Positions 41,895-51,224 are shown, numbered from the stretch's first letter. The stretch: DNA of 64,000 bases from Pseudobdellovibrio sp. (GCA_023701385.1 JAMPXC010000002.1:62001-126000); one strand, 5' to 3'. A program made the numbers and translations. Notes: generated by a model from the letters alone, not told the origin.

Positions 41895-43031
41895 TTAGTG
41901 GAGTAATCCCATATTTTCTTTGGCATCAAACTTCGGCGTCTGATTAGATTCTTTTTCTGCCTTCTGCGCCGAAGATCTAAAGGGCTTAGTCAACAGCGAA
42001 CGGTCAAACACTTCGCGTGACTGAGCTCCCGTTTTATATTCGCCCGATTGCCCTGACGGCAGTAAACGATTTAATAACACTAAAGTGTAAGCCACTAATT
42101 CCGGAAAGAATGTACCGAGACCAAAACGTAATTTCGCAGGTAAAAATGGCATCAATTCAAAACGTCGGTCGCGCGCGGCTTCGATAATGGCTTTGGCCGC
42201 ATCTTGCACCGCTGTTGAAAATCCCGGGAGTACATCGGCTGATTGAAACCAGGCAAATTCTTTTTCATGTTCACCTTTAAACACCGCTTGAATCGGAGAT
42301 CCAGTGCGCATCATTCCCGGGTAAACTGTGGTGACCGAAATATCTTCATCATAAAGTTCTGCGGCTAAACCTTGCGAAAATCCTGATAAGGCAAATTTTG
42401 AAGTGTCATACGGAAGCATATGTGGAATCGCCATACGCCCACCCATCGAACAAATATTTACAATGCGCCCACCACTTGTTTTTTGGCGCAAGAACGGAAG
42501 TGCCACGCGAATGGAATTCATAGCCGCATAAAGATGAATATTCATCTGTGCTTCGAAATCCTGTTGGGTCATGCTTTCCCAAGGGCCAACAACAATGGCT
42601 CCAGCATTGTTAATTAATAAATCAATGCCATCAAAAAGATCGGCGGCTTCGTGAATAGCAGAACTTAATTGAACGTTATCAGTAATATCGCAGGCGATGA
42701 TATGCACTTGCCCACGATTTAATTTATCGAGTTGGGCTTTAGCACGTTTTAATTCATCTTCATCACGCGCCAGCAATGTCACATTACAATTTTCGTTCAC
42801 CAGCTGGCGTGCTAACGCTAAACCTAAGCCACGCGAGCCTCCGGTGATAATAGCTGATTGACCGCGGAATGAATCTGGATTGCTTGATTCAACTAAGATA
42901 CGCGTTAATAAATAACCGCTCGCTAAAGCGGGCAAAATGGCTAAACGTTTTCTGTTCGAACGCAGTAGGGCTAATGTCCCTAAACCACAAAGCATTAAAA
43001 GTTCGTTTTTGACTCTTGTTCTCATGAGCAC
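41895..43031 (-). CDS. Short-chain dehydrogenase/reductase with N-terminal membrane segment
   Basis: A 378-residue SDR. Hydrophobic stretches in residues 8-48 could anchor it to the membrane. The Rossmann motif is TGGSRGLGLA (about 62-71), NNAGA follows, the catalytic Ser is in ICSMGG, and YDTSK gives Tyr and Lys, so the NAD(P)H-dependent oxidoreductase centre is intact. A C-terminal extension of about 90 residues includes another hydrophobic segment. The substrate is unknown; family members act on lipids, sugars or acyl chains. Convergent with the thiolase at 40613, it might share lipid metabolism, though that is only a neighbourhood hint. Confidence 0.85.
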   Translation of the reverse strand: MLMRTRVKNELLMLCGLGTLALLRSNRKRLAILPALASGYLLTRILVESSNPDSFRGQSAIITGGSRGLGLALARQLVNENCNVTLLARDEDELKRAKAQLDKLNRGQVHIIACDITDNVQLSSAIHEAADLFDGIDLLINNAGAIVVGPWESMTQQDFEAQMNIHLYAAMNSIRVALPFLRQKTSGGRIVNICSMGGRMAIPHMLPYDTSKFALSGFSQGLAAELYDEDISVTTVYPGMMRTGSPIQAVFKGEHEKEFAWFQSADVLPGFSTAVQDAAKAIIEAARDRRFELMPFLPAKLRFGLGTFFPELVAYTLVLLNRLLPSGQSGEYKTGAQSREVFDRSLLTKPFRSSAQKAEKESNQTPKFDAKENMGLLH

Positions 43032-43067
43032 CTCGTTATTTTAATTACGAGGTGAAAATAGCATTTT

Positions 43068-43466
43068 CTAGGCCGTACCGTGTGGAGTGTATTGGGCGTG
43101 GATTTCTTTGATCGTTGTTAATAACTTATCTAAAGCGATTGGCTTACGCACAAATTTAACAACCTGGTCGCGCGCTGTTTCTTCGATATCTGTGGCCGCT
43201 GATAATAAAATAATAGGTACCGGATTTTTTTGAAAAAGATCACGTTTTTTCATTTCGGCTAACATTTCATAGCCATTCATAATCGGCATCATTAAATCTA
43301 AAAGAATTAAAGAAGGTTTTCCCTCTTTTTGCATAAGTTCGATCGCTTGCTTACCGTTGGCTGCGGCAGCGACTTCGAAATTTTCCATTTCAAGAAAAGT
43401 TTTCAGGTTATCTTGAATATCAATGTCGTCTTCAATCAGAAGAATTTTGTTTTCGATGGAACTCAT
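43068..43466 (-). CDS. Single-domain response regulator (partner of the adjacent kinase)
   Basis: A 132-residue receiver-only protein. The acidic pair is IEDD, the phosphoacceptor Asp is in ILLDLMMPIMNG (about residue 57), and the conserved Lys is in VRKPI near 107. It starts 7 bp after the histidine kinase stop on the same strand, so it is probably that kinase's phosphorylation target. With no output domain it must signal through protein contacts, as in chemotaxis-like or phosphorelay systems. Confidence 0.92.
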   Translation of the reverse strand: MSSIENKILLIEDDIDIQDNLKTFLEMENFEVAAAANGKQAIELMQKEGKPSLILLDLMMPIMNGYEMLAEMKKRDLFQKNPVPIILLSAATDIEETARDQVVKFVRKPIALDKLLTTIKEIHAQYTPHGTA

Positions 43467-43473
43467 ACGGTTT

Positions 43474-45078
43474 TTATTCTGCGGGAATATTTACGATAAA
43501 ACAAGCCCCTTCATTTGGGGCACTTTGTACAATGATTGTTCCATGATGAGCCTGAACAATTTGTTGTGAAATGTATAACCCTAATCCAAGGCCACTGATG
43601 TTTTTTGCTGCTACCGCTCTTTCAAAGCGTGCAAAGATACGCTCTTGGTTTTCTTTCGCAATACCCATTCCTTGATCGCGCACCGAAAAAGAAACCTCGT
43701 TCCCGTACTTTGTTAAAGTGACGTTAACGGGCTTGCCTTCGCCGTATTTAATAGCATTCGTTAAAAGATTTGTTAAAACCTGCTCCATACGAAAGCGGTC
43801 AATGTTGGCTATGATGTTAGGTTCAAGATTGCAAATAATCTGATTACCACTTTGTTTGATCAAATCATTTAAAGATTCTAAAGTTTCTTCAACTAAAGAA
43901 TTTAATGAGGTCGGTGCTTTTTCTAAAGACAGTTTTCCAAGAGAAATACGCGAAACATCTAGCATGTCTTCAATTAAATTGGTTAAACGATTGCCTTGTT
44001 TATCAACCTGGCTTACGAATTTTTTCATACGTTCCGGAGCGTAAGCTTGCGGATCGCCTTTGGCTGCAGCCATTTGGGTCATCTGGGTTTGCAGTTTAAT
44101 ACTTGTTAGCGGAGTTTTTAATTCGTGCGAAGCAATCGAAATAAATTCGTTACGAATTCTTAAAGCTTCTTGTGAGGCTTCAAATAGAATTTTAGTCTGT
44201 TCATTTTTTTTGCGGTCTGTAATGTCTTGAATCGCAGCTACGCGGCCAAGGACGCCGTCTTTGAGCATATGTTTTTTACCACGAATCTCGATGTGAAAAC
44301 GTGAACCATCTTTACGAATACCAATAGCTTCATAAGCAGATTCAGCTTGCTGGGCGATGTGGGCCGCGGCCATTTGACCAGATTCCAGAGTGCACATGGT
44401 GTAAATACTTTTTCCGATCAATTCTTGGCGCGTGTAACCGAACATTTTAGCCATTGATTCGTTGATATCTAAAAGAAACTCACCGTCGTGTAAAGCTAGG
44501 CCTTCAAAAGTAGAATCTAACAAGCGGCGAATCTGCAAAGCGTTTTCACGAACTTGCATCGTCAGTTTTAAACGCGAACGAAGACCAATAAAGGCGACAC
44601 CTAAAATTGTAAAAATCCCTGGTAAGAATAAAACTTGGCTTAGATTTGGGCTTACATAGTTTATGAAAATTGAAAGTGCAATAACATACATCACATAGGC
44701 AATCATAGACCGCATCGTTTGCATTAAAGCAGCAATCGTGATGACGGCCATGTAACAACCCCATACCCAAGTGATATCGATGCGGTTGTTATAAAATAAA
44801 TAATAAATATGCAAAGTGGTCGTCCACGCGGCAAACGAAAACCAGAATTCTATATTCTTTCTAACTGAAGCAGAAAAAATACTCGCGGCGTAAACACCCC
44901 AGAAAGAAAGCACCGTTAAAAAACGTCCCCAGAATGGATTGTAAGAGCCCGGCAACAAAACTTCGACCACGAAATACCATGAAAGATAAAACGCACCGGC
45001 CGCTACCATGACGAGGCGATAGTAGGGGAGTGAGGTGTCGTCATCTAAATTGTAAGGCAGTTCCGCCTTTTTTTTCAT
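43474..45078 (-). CDS. Membrane PAS-domain sensor histidine kinase
   Basis: A 534-residue kinase. About six transmembrane helices occupy residues 20-175. A PAS domain follows (about 190-305, with LDINESMAKMFGYTRQELIG), then a dimerisation domain with His318 in SIASHELKTPLTSIK, then the ATPase domain with N box NLLTNAIKYG, DQGMGIA and GLGLGLYIS. The multi-helix input suggests sensing in or through the membrane; the signal is unknown. It is cotranscribed with the receiver protein downstream (7-bp gap). It is divergent from the lipoprotein at 45149. Confidence 0.94.
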   Translation of the reverse strand: MKKKAELPYNLDDDTSLPYYRLVMVAAGAFYLSWYFVVEVLLPGSYNPFWGRFLTVLSFWGVYAASIFSASVRKNIEFWFSFAAWTTTLHIYYLFYNNRIDITWVWGCYMAVITIAALMQTMRSMIAYVMYVIALSIFINYVSPNLSQVLFLPGIFTILGVAFIGLRSRLKLTMQVRENALQIRRLLDSTFEGLALHDGEFLLDINESMAKMFGYTRQELIGKSIYTMCTLESGQMAAAHIAQQAESAYEAIGIRKDGSRFHIEIRGKKHMLKDGVLGRVAAIQDITDRKKNEQTKILFEASQEALRIRNEFISIASHELKTPLTSIKLQTQMTQMAAAKGDPQAYAPERMKKFVSQVDKQGNRLTNLIEDMLDVSRISLGKLSLEKAPTSLNSLVEETLESLNDLIKQSGNQIICNLEPNIIANIDRFRMEQVLTNLLTNAIKYGEGKPVNVTLTKYGNEVSFSVRDQGMGIAKENQERIFARFERAVAAKNISGLGLGLYISQQIVQAHHGTIIVQSAPNEGACFIVNIPAE

Positions 45079-45148
45079 GGCATTTTCCTTGCTCGATTAA
45101 TTAAGGATTAATTTAACATTGTCTGTGATTAAAGTAGGAGAACTTTTT

Positions 45149-45808
45149 ATGAAGATATTGATTAGTCTAGCTATTTTGATGTCGTTAACCGCAGTTACTA
45201 CAGGCTGCACAACCACCGGATCAAATTATCGTACGGCGCATAATATGGGGCAGAAGGCGACCTGGGAAGTTTCAGGCGTGGTCTCACGTTTTATTACAAC
45301 AGCCGAAGGGCAAGTCGATGGATTTATTCTTGAAGACGGGATGCAGATTCGTTTTCCGGTGCATATGTCGACGGCGATCACTCATGGAGTAGCGGTGGGT
45401 GATACAGTGATGGTAAAAGGTTTTGAAAGCCCAACAAATGCGATGCAAGCCACACAGATCGTGACGCCAAAAAATGCGAACGAGATTGTGATTGTTGAGC
45501 GCGCTAAAGGTAAACTTGTGGCTTCTAAAAAAGAACGTGAAAAAGCGTATAAAGAATTAGAAAGTATCTCAGTCGCGGGTGAAATCGACACATTGTTGCA
45601 CGAACCTTCTGGGGAAGTGTCTGGATTTTTACTAACCGAAGGATCAGTGGTGCGTTTACCAGTCGATATTAGAACACCGACGCGGGCTTATGATGTTGGT
45701 CAATATGTTGAGGTGACTGGTTTTGGCAGTGAAAACAAATATGGTAAATCGGTCGAAGCCGCTACAGTCCAACGTCAGCCCTCTGAATACGAAACTGATT
45801 ATGAGTAA
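45149..45808 (+). CDS. Lipoprotein with two tandem OB-like domains
   Basis: A 219-residue lipoprotein with lipobox VTTGC (Cys19-20) followed by TTTGSNY. The mature chain is an internal duplication. The first unit (about 42-105) contains GQVDGFILEDGMQIRFPV and VGDTVMVKGF; the second (about 140-205) has GEVSGFLLTEGSVVRLPV and VGQYVEVTGF at matching spacing. This is the strand pattern of a small OB-fold, as in periplasmic BOF-like domains. Function unknown. The start at 45149 is chosen because GTAGGAGA lies 9 bp upstream; a longer frame begins at 45119. The 40-residue lipoprotein at 25478 shares the CTTTG start of the mature chain. Confidence 0.75.
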   Translation: MKILISLAILMSLTAVTTGCTTTGSNYRTAHNMGQKATWEVSGVVSRFITTAEGQVDGFILEDGMQIRFPVHMSTAITHGVAVGDTVMVKGFESPTNAMQATQIVTPKNANEIVIVERAKGKLVASKKEREKAYKELESISVAGEIDTLLHEPSGEVSGFLLTEGSVVRLPVDIRTPTRAYDVGQYVEVTGFGSENKYGKSVEAATVQRQPSEYETDYE

Positions 45809-45858
45809 ATAAGAATCACTTCCTTGACGCACGTCATGGGATATGAGCAGATAGCTAA

Positions 45859-46410
45859 ATGCAGATCAGGCCTTTGCATTTAGATGATTTAGCGCAAATC
45901 AAAACATTCACCGATGCGACCATCGGTGAAAACTATTTCACTTATGAAGAGCTTAAAGAGTGCTATCAAAAATCACTTTTAAATAACGTGATGTATTCTT
46001 TTGTTTTGGTTGATGAACACGGAAAAATTTATGGTCTGCGTTTATCGTACCCACCGGGCGCGTGGAGCAAAGGCAAAGGCTCTAAACTTCATCCAGAGCT
46101 TTGGAATGTTCCGCAAGACAAAGCCGGCTACTTTCAAAGCTTGTTTATCTCGCCTGAAGTGCAAGGTGGTGGCTGGGGTCCAAAACTTTCTGAGACGGCA
46201 ATTGTTCGGTTAAAAGAAATCGGAACGCAGGCGATTGTCACTCACGCTTGGCAGGAATCTCCGAATAATTCTTCGATTCGCTATCTGACTAAATTTGGTT
46301 TTAAACCTGTAGCCACACATCCGAATTATTGGATGGATGTGGATTACGTTTGTACCCGCGACGGCAAACCTTGTCGTTGCACAGCTGTGGAGATGGTTAA
46401 ATATTTATGA
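45859..46410 (+). CDS. GNAT-family N-acetyltransferase
   Basis: A 183-residue acetyltransferase. The acetyl-CoA binding region is SLFISPEVQGGGWGPKLSE, with the GGGxGP loop replacing the usual Q/RxxGxG/A, and SSIRYLTKFGFKPV is the C-terminal strand-helix. A cysteine-rich tail (VCTRDGKPCRCTA) could bind a metal. The acyl acceptor is unknown. It overlaps the following FAD oxidoreductase gene by 4 bp (ATGA), so the two proteins are probably made together and may act on the same amine or amino acid. Confidence 0.82.
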   Translation: MQIRPLHLDDLAQIKTFTDATIGENYFTYEELKECYQKSLLNNVMYSFVLVDEHGKIYGLRLSYPPGAWSKGKGSKLHPELWNVPQDKAGYFQSLFISPEVQGGGWGPKLSETAIVRLKEIGTQAIVTHAWQESPNNSSIRYLTKFGFKPVATHPNYWMDVDYVCTRDGKPCRCTAVEMVKYL

Positions 46411-47588
46411 CTCAGTCTTTCTGGCAGGATTTTAAATTAAATACTGAAACAACTAAATTACAAAATTACGATTACGTGATTATTGGTGGCGGTATTGCCG
46501 GATTATCAACGGCGTACTGGCTTTTGCAAAAAGATTCGAAATTAAAAATCGGTATTATTGAAAAAAATAAAATCGGTTTCGGGGCTTCTGGCAAAAACGC
46601 AGGCTTTGTGACTTGTGGTTCGACAGAGCACTTCATCAAACTGAAAGATCATTTTGGCTTAGCTAAAGCGACCGAGATTTGGAAATTTTCTGAAGACAAC
46701 CGCAAACTTTTACAACAGCATATCATTCAAGATAATGCCGACAAAGTAGATTTCAAAAGTACCGGTTCATGCACAGTCGCGGCCAACAGCGAACGTTGGG
46801 CGTATTACCAAGAAATCGCTAAAGTGATGCGTGCTCAAAATATTGATGTGTATGAAGTAAACTCGCAGGAAATGGATCGTGATTTCGGAGTTGTTGGTTT
46901 TGAAGGCGGTATTGTCTACGCGGGCGATGGTTATGTGCACCCGATTAAGTTGTTGAGCCAGTTTTTAAATAAGATCAATGTGCACATTCACGAGCAAACT
47001 GCAGTTCAAAGCGTAAGCAAAAAAGCCAATGGCTTTACGATCAAAACTGATCAGGGCGAAATTTCTGCATCTTATGTCGTAACCACAGTGAATGCTTATC
47101 TGCCTTTAGTGAATCCAAAGTTTGCTTCTTTGATTGTTCCGGGGCGCGGTCAAATTCTTTTAACAAAACCTTTACAGCAATTTGTTAAAGGGCCTTGTTA
47201 TCTGACCAAACATCTTTGTTACTTTCGTCAGTTGCCAACAGGAGAGCTTTTAATCGGTGGGTTTAGAAATCTAGATACAGAAACTGAAAAAACTCATGCT
47301 GATAATATCACCGATATCATTCAAAAAGCGTTATTTGATTTTGTAAAAAATCATTTTCGTTTGGGCGCTCAGGCTGAAATCGCTCGTCAGTGGTCAGGTA
47401 TCATGGGCTATTCACCAGATGGGCAGATGCTGATCGGGGCACAACCTGAAGAGCCTGATTTATACTATATTGCCGGCTGCTCTGGGCATGGCATGGGACT
47501 TAGCTTTAATGCCGCAAAGACTTTGGTGGATGGAATCTACGGAAAAGCAATTCCAGAGCATCTCGATATTAAACGTTTTAAAGTTTAG
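46407..47588 (+). CDS. FAD-dependent oxidoreductase (DAO/OrdL-PuuB-like)
   Basis: A 393-residue flavoenzyme of the D-amino-acid-oxidase superfamily. The FAD-binding GxGxxG is VIIGGGIAGLS (about 25-35), ASGKNAGFVTCGS follows, and the C-terminal substrate/FAD segment includes RQWSGIMGYSPDGQM and AGCSGHGMGLSFNAAK, typical of OrdL/PuuB relatives that oxidise amino groups of amino acids or gamma-glutamyl amines. It is translationally coupled to the GNAT gene. Substrate unassigned. The fit to the family is good, and the pairing with an acetyltransferase is the distinctive feature. Confidence 0.88.
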   Translation: MTQSFWQDFKLNTETTKLQNYDYVIIGGGIAGLSTAYWLLQKDSKLKIGIIEKNKIGFGASGKNAGFVTCGSTEHFIKLKDHFGLAKATEIWKFSEDNRKLLQQHIIQDNADKVDFKSTGSCTVAANSERWAYYQEIAKVMRAQNIDVYEVNSQEMDRDFGVVGFEGGIVYAGDGYVHPIKLLSQFLNKINVHIHEQTAVQSVSKKANGFTIKTDQGEISASYVVTTVNAYLPLVNPKFASLIVPGRGQILLTKPLQQFVKGPCYLTKHLCYFRQLPTGELLIGGFRNLDTETEKTHADNITDIIQKALFDFVKNHFRLGAQAEIARQWSGIMGYSPDGQMLIGAQPEEPDLYYIAGCSGHGMGLSFNAAKTLVDGIYGKAIPEHLDIKRFKV

Positions 47589-47721
47589 TTAATAAAAATA
47601 AATAAAAATTTATTATGACGGAAAATGCCTACTTAAGGTCTAGTGTAAAAGATCTGTTTAAAAAATGTTAATTTTCAAGTATGATTACAGATGTAAACAT
47701 AGCAAAAAGGAAGCACGCGAT

Positions 47722-48000
47722 ATGAAAGGCGATTTTCAAAATTTAGGTGTATATCTAAAAGAAAAAAGATTAAACGAAGGCTTTACTCAGACTGAACTTT
47801 CGCAGTCATTAAAAGTGCATGTGCAATTTGTTTCTAACTGGGAGCGTGGTTTATGTGCGCCTCCATCACACTGCTTTCATCATTTAATCGATGTTCTTAA
47901 GTTAAATCGTGAACATCTTGTGTCGGCGATGGTTTTAGATTCAAAGCGTTCTATCGAAGAAAAAGTTTTCAAGAAAAAGAAAAAAGCAAAAGCTGGCTAA
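47722..48000 (+). CDS. XRE-family helix-turn-helix regulator
   Basis: A 92-residue DNA-binding protein. The HTH_3 domain spans about 10-65, with KEKRLNEGFTQTELSQSL and VHVQFVSNWERGLCAPP as the recognition-helix region. A lysine-rich tail (KKKKKAKAG) follows. The start is taken as the ATG at 47722, because AAAAAGGA lies 7-10 bp upstream and the domain begins soon after. The longer frame from 47665 lacks support. A GGTCTAG motif occurs at 47636-47642. The next gene, of unknown function, starts 28 bp downstream and is probably cotranscribed. Confidence 0.85.
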   Translation: MKGDFQNLGVYLKEKRLNEGFTQTELSQSLKVHVQFVSNWERGLCAPPSHCFHHLIDVLKLNREHLVSAMVLDSKRSIEEKVFKKKKKAKAG

Positions 48001-48028
48001 TTAGCTTTTCCAGCCGAAAGGGCGTTCG

Positions 48029-48808
48029 ATGTCTTTAACGAGTCAGGCGGCAAAAGATCTTACAAATACGTTTGAAGAATTTTGCGCAACGACACTGCAA
48101 ATGCACATGATCGCCGAAAAGCTTGATTCTACGTTCCGTGTTTTTTCTGACTTAGATAACATCAAACTTTCAAATTTACCCGAGTCAGAATTCAAATCGA
48201 TCTCAAACCGTCTTAAAATCTATCGAGACGTGTTTCAAATGGCCTCTGAACAAAAAGAAATTTTTAATGCTGTTCAAGAAAAACAGTTATTATGGTTTGC
48301 TTTGCGTTCGCTGCGTTTAGCGCCGCCGTCTGAATTTTTTAATATTCTTCAAAATGATCATATCGTTGAAGTGTATGTGGGAAGCCGCCAGCTTTACCGT
48401 ACATTTAATTACTATTCACTATGCAGTTATTCTTTAGATGAATTAGAAACTACGCCGTGGGATCAGTTATTTGCACGCAAAGATCCAAGTATTGTTGAAA
48501 AGATTTTTGCTGACGTTGCTGTAGCGTTAAAAGACCGCCGTATTGTTCATTCAGAAACTCCACCACACGCAGTGGTTGAAATCGCGTCAGCTTTGCAAAA
48601 TGAGTTTATGTACAAGCTTGAGTATATTGTTCCGCTGACTGATTTAGATAACGATGCGCAAGACTGCTTTGCTGCGGTTTTATCAGCGCAATTAGTAAAT
48701 ACACCTTCTGAAACTGTTCGTCGTGAAAAACAAGAAGCTTACGAACTTAAACGTTTTGTTGAAAGGCAGTTTCTTTTAGGTAGTAAAAAAGTTCTAAAGC
48801 CTAATTAG
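48029..48808 (+). CDS. Conserved-looking cytosolic protein of unknown function
   Basis: A 259-residue protein with no signal peptide or transmembrane segment. It is mostly predicted helical, with a first half rich in charged heptad-like stretches and a central aromatic segment (YVGSRQLYRTFNYYSLCSYSL). No motif or family was recognised. It lies 28 bp after the XRE regulator and may be its coregulated partner. Convergent with the hybrid kinase at 48811, stops 2 bp apart. The codon usage looks like that of neighbouring genes, so it is very likely a real gene. Confidence 0.6.
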   Translation: MSLTSQAAKDLTNTFEEFCATTLQMHMIAEKLDSTFRVFSDLDNIKLSNLPESEFKSISNRLKIYRDVFQMASEQKEIFNAVQEKQLLWFALRSLRLAPPSEFFNILQNDHIVEVYVGSRQLYRTFNYYSLCSYSLDELETTPWDQLFARKDPSIVEKIFADVAVALKDRRIVHSETPPHAVVEIASALQNEFMYKLEYIVPLTDLDNDAQDCFAAVLSAQLVNTPSETVRREKQEAYELKRFVERQFLLGSKKVLKPN

Positions 48809-48810
48809 TT

Positions 48811-50796
48811 CTAACGTTTCTTTTTATTCGTCTTTTTTAAATGATTTTCTAGCGCCGCTAACAACTGAACTGTATCAATCGGTTTTGTTAAGTGGCCGTC
48901 ACAGCCGGCTTCGCGGGTTTTTGTGCGCTCTTCGGCCATAGCATGCGCGGTCAGAGCCAGAATAGGTTTGTTAAATCCACGCTGGCGTAAAAGCCGGGTG
49001 GCTTCGTAGCCGTCCATTTCAGGCATTTCGATATCCATAAGAATAATATCAAAATTTTGTTTCGGCGTTTGCTCAAGAACTTCGTGACCATTAGCCACGA
49101 CAGAAACTGTTGCGCCGTGTTTGGTTAAGAATTTTTCGACGAAGTATTGGTTATCAACCGAGTCTTCGGCTAATAAAATATTAAATCCTGATAGCGGTAC
49201 GAAATCCATTTGCTGCGATGATTTTTTAGTTTCAATTTTGATAGCTGTTGCTGTCGGAACATCTGCGGTTAACGTAAATGCGAACGTGCAGCCCATGTCT
49301 TTTTCGCTGTGCTCAATAATAAGTTGTCCGCCTAAAGCTTCAGCCAGGTGTTTTGAAAGTGCTAAGCCTAAGCCATTGCCACCGAATTTACGAGTTGTGC
49401 TTGGTTCAGCCTGTGAAAACGGTTGAAACAGGCGCTCTTTTTGATCTTCGGTTAAACCGATACCAGTATCAATTACACGAATTTGAATTTCAGCTTTAGA
49501 TTGTTTTTTTGCATAAGCCTTAACCTGAACAATCACGCCGCCTTGGTCAGTAAACTTGATCGCATTGCTTAATAGATTTGTCAGAACCTGTTGAATACGA
49601 ACACTGTCTGATAAAATCGTTTGTGGCAGCTCATTTTGAATATCAAGCAAGACGTAAATACCTTTCGCGCGGGCTTTACCTTTAAATTGGTGAACCACAT
49701 CATGCAGAAGCTGTTGCGGTGACAGTTCAATTCTTTCTAACTCTAAGCAATTGGCTTCAACTTTAGATAAATCTAAAACGTCGTCGATAATTTTAATTAA
49801 AGCATTACCGTTACGGTTAATTGTTTCAGCGAACTGCGTTTTTTCGATGTCAGAAATAGGCCCGTCTTTAAGAAGATCAGCAAAACCTAAAATGGCCGTT
49901 AGTGGAGTACGAATTTCATGACTTACGTTAGCTAAGAAAACAGTTTTGTTTTTATAAGCGTTTTCAGCCAGAACCTGAGCTTGTTTGAGTTGAGCGACAG
50001 AAGCTTTAAGCTCATCAAGTTCTTGAGTCAGTTTTAATTTAGCTTCAACACGGTCAGTGATGTTTGTTGATGTGCCGGTAAAGCGAAACGGGTGGCCGTT
50101 AATATCTTTAATGTATTCGCCGCGGCCTTCGACCCAAACCATTGAACCATCAGGGCGAATCACGCGGTATTCGCAGTAATAAGGAACATTTTGTAATAGA
50201 GCCTTTTCAACAGCGGTCCAAATTTCGGCGCGGTCACTCGGATGGATGGCATTCATAATCTGATCTGAATGCACTGGATTTTTGGAATGATCAAAGCCCC
50301 AGTCTTTGGCCATCGTCGGACAAACGTAGCACATACCCGATACCGGATCAGCGTTCCAGAAGCCGATATGTTTTGTCAGCGATGATTCTCCTAAGCGGGC
50401 TTCGCTGTGTTCAAGATCAGCTTCTATCTTTTTCATGTAAGTGATATCATTCAGATAAATGATCTGAGTTAAATCGCCATCGCTATTTTTAACAGATTCA
50501 TTTGAAGTTAAAAGAAAAGTCACCTGACGTTTTTTCTTTGAGATTAGGGTAAATTCTTCGCTGAAAATGGCTTGGCCACTAGTTAAGCGTGCGTAAGGCA
50601 AAAGAATTTCGTTGATTTCAATCGAATAGGCTTCCAGAAAATTTTTAAAGGCGTGATTTGTACGGGTGATTTCTTGATTGTTCAAATTGACAATACAGGC
50701 CGGCAAAGGAATCTGTTCGAAGATTCCCTCTTTCTGGTTATTAACAGCGTTTGCCATAAGCTGAACGCTTTTTACCTGCGGGCTTTGAATGATCAT
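48811..50796 (-). CDS. Hybrid histidine kinase (PAS-PAS-HisKA-HATPase-REC)
   Basis: A 661-residue cytosolic hybrid kinase without transmembrane segments. Two PAS modules come first (about 20-120, and about 135-245 of the PAS_3 type with YRVIRPDGSMVWVEGRGEY). A short coiled coil, a HisKA domain with His293 (NVSHEIRTPLTAILGF), the ATPase domain with NLLSNAIKFTDQ, DTGIGL and GLGLALSK, and a C-terminal receiver with Asp588 (ILMDIEMPEMDG) follow. The phosphate is expected to pass to a separate histidine phosphotransferase. The ATG at 50796 is preferred because AAGGGG precedes it; a TTG at 50817 gives a longer frame. Confidence 0.95.
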   Translation of the reverse strand: MIIQSPQVKSVQLMANAVNNQKEGIFEQIPLPACIVNLNNQEITRTNHAFKNFLEAYSIEINEILLPYARLTSGQAIFSEEFTLISKKKRQVTFLLTSNESVKNSDGDLTQIIYLNDITYMKKIEADLEHSEARLGESSLTKHIGFWNADPVSGMCYVCPTMAKDWGFDHSKNPVHSDQIMNAIHPSDRAEIWTAVEKALLQNVPYYCEYRVIRPDGSMVWVEGRGEYIKDINGHPFRFTGTSTNITDRVEAKLKLTQELDELKASVAQLKQAQVLAENAYKNKTVFLANVSHEIRTPLTAILGFADLLKDGPISDIEKTQFAETINRNGNALIKIIDDVLDLSKVEANCLELERIELSPQQLLHDVVHQFKGKARAKGIYVLLDIQNELPQTILSDSVRIQQVLTNLLSNAIKFTDQGGVIVQVKAYAKKQSKAEIQIRVIDTGIGLTEDQKERLFQPFSQAEPSTTRKFGGNGLGLALSKHLAEALGGQLIIEHSEKDMGCTFAFTLTADVPTATAIKIETKKSSQQMDFVPLSGFNILLAEDSVDNQYFVEKFLTKHGATVSVVANGHEVLEQTPKQNFDIILMDIEMPEMDGYEATRLLRQRGFNKPILALTAHAMAEERTKTREAGCDGHLTKPIDTVQLLAALENHLKKTNKKKR

Positions 50797-50984
50797 CAGC
50801 TTTTTACCCCTTAACAAGCGACGAGTCTCAATAAAAATCTATTTACGATATGCCGTAATTTAGAGATTCAGTCCAGAGAAAAGTCATAAAAAATAGAGGC
50901 TTAGTAGACTTTTTACACCCGGTGCGGCGGGTATTGTGCCCCATTTTACTGGAATTTTAACTCGAATATGTCTGTTGTTAAAAA

Positions 50985-51005
50985 CTGTTAAAAAGATTTT
51001 AACAG
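50985..51005. promoter_or_regulatory. CTGTTAAAA-AGA-TTTTAACAG palindrome
   Basis: A perfect 9-bp inverted repeat with a 3-nt centre, overlapping a direct GTTAAAAA repeat just upstream. It lies between divergent genes and is a candidate operator for either. Confidence 0.4.
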
Positions 51006-51205
51006 TAAAGCAGCCAGGGAAAGGGAGTGACTTATTTTACCGCCAAATGTTTTGCGAATTCGCGAAGGAAACAAGAGCTGATTTTTTAAAAACTATAGTA
51101 TCAAAAAAATTAATTCTCAGAAATAAAAAATGCAAAATTACACTCGAGTGAATTTAAAATAACGTTGTACGCAAAGACCTTTGCACAGATTTTCTTCGAA
51201 GACTT

Positions 51206-51224
51206 GGTGATTTCATCAATCACC
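51206..51224 (+). promoter_or_regulatory. Hairpin directly upstream of the metalloprotease start
   Basis: GGTGATT-TCATC-AATCACC forms a 7-bp stem with a 5-nt loop that ends 17 nt before the ATG at 51242, where a ribosome-binding site would be expected but is not evident. It may control translation. Confidence 0.35.

Noticed and set aside
50936-51151. 71-codon plus-strand frame in the long intergenic region
   Set aside because: No ribosome-binding site, lysine-rich chance composition, and it overlaps the palindrome. It resembles non-coding AT-rich DNA.
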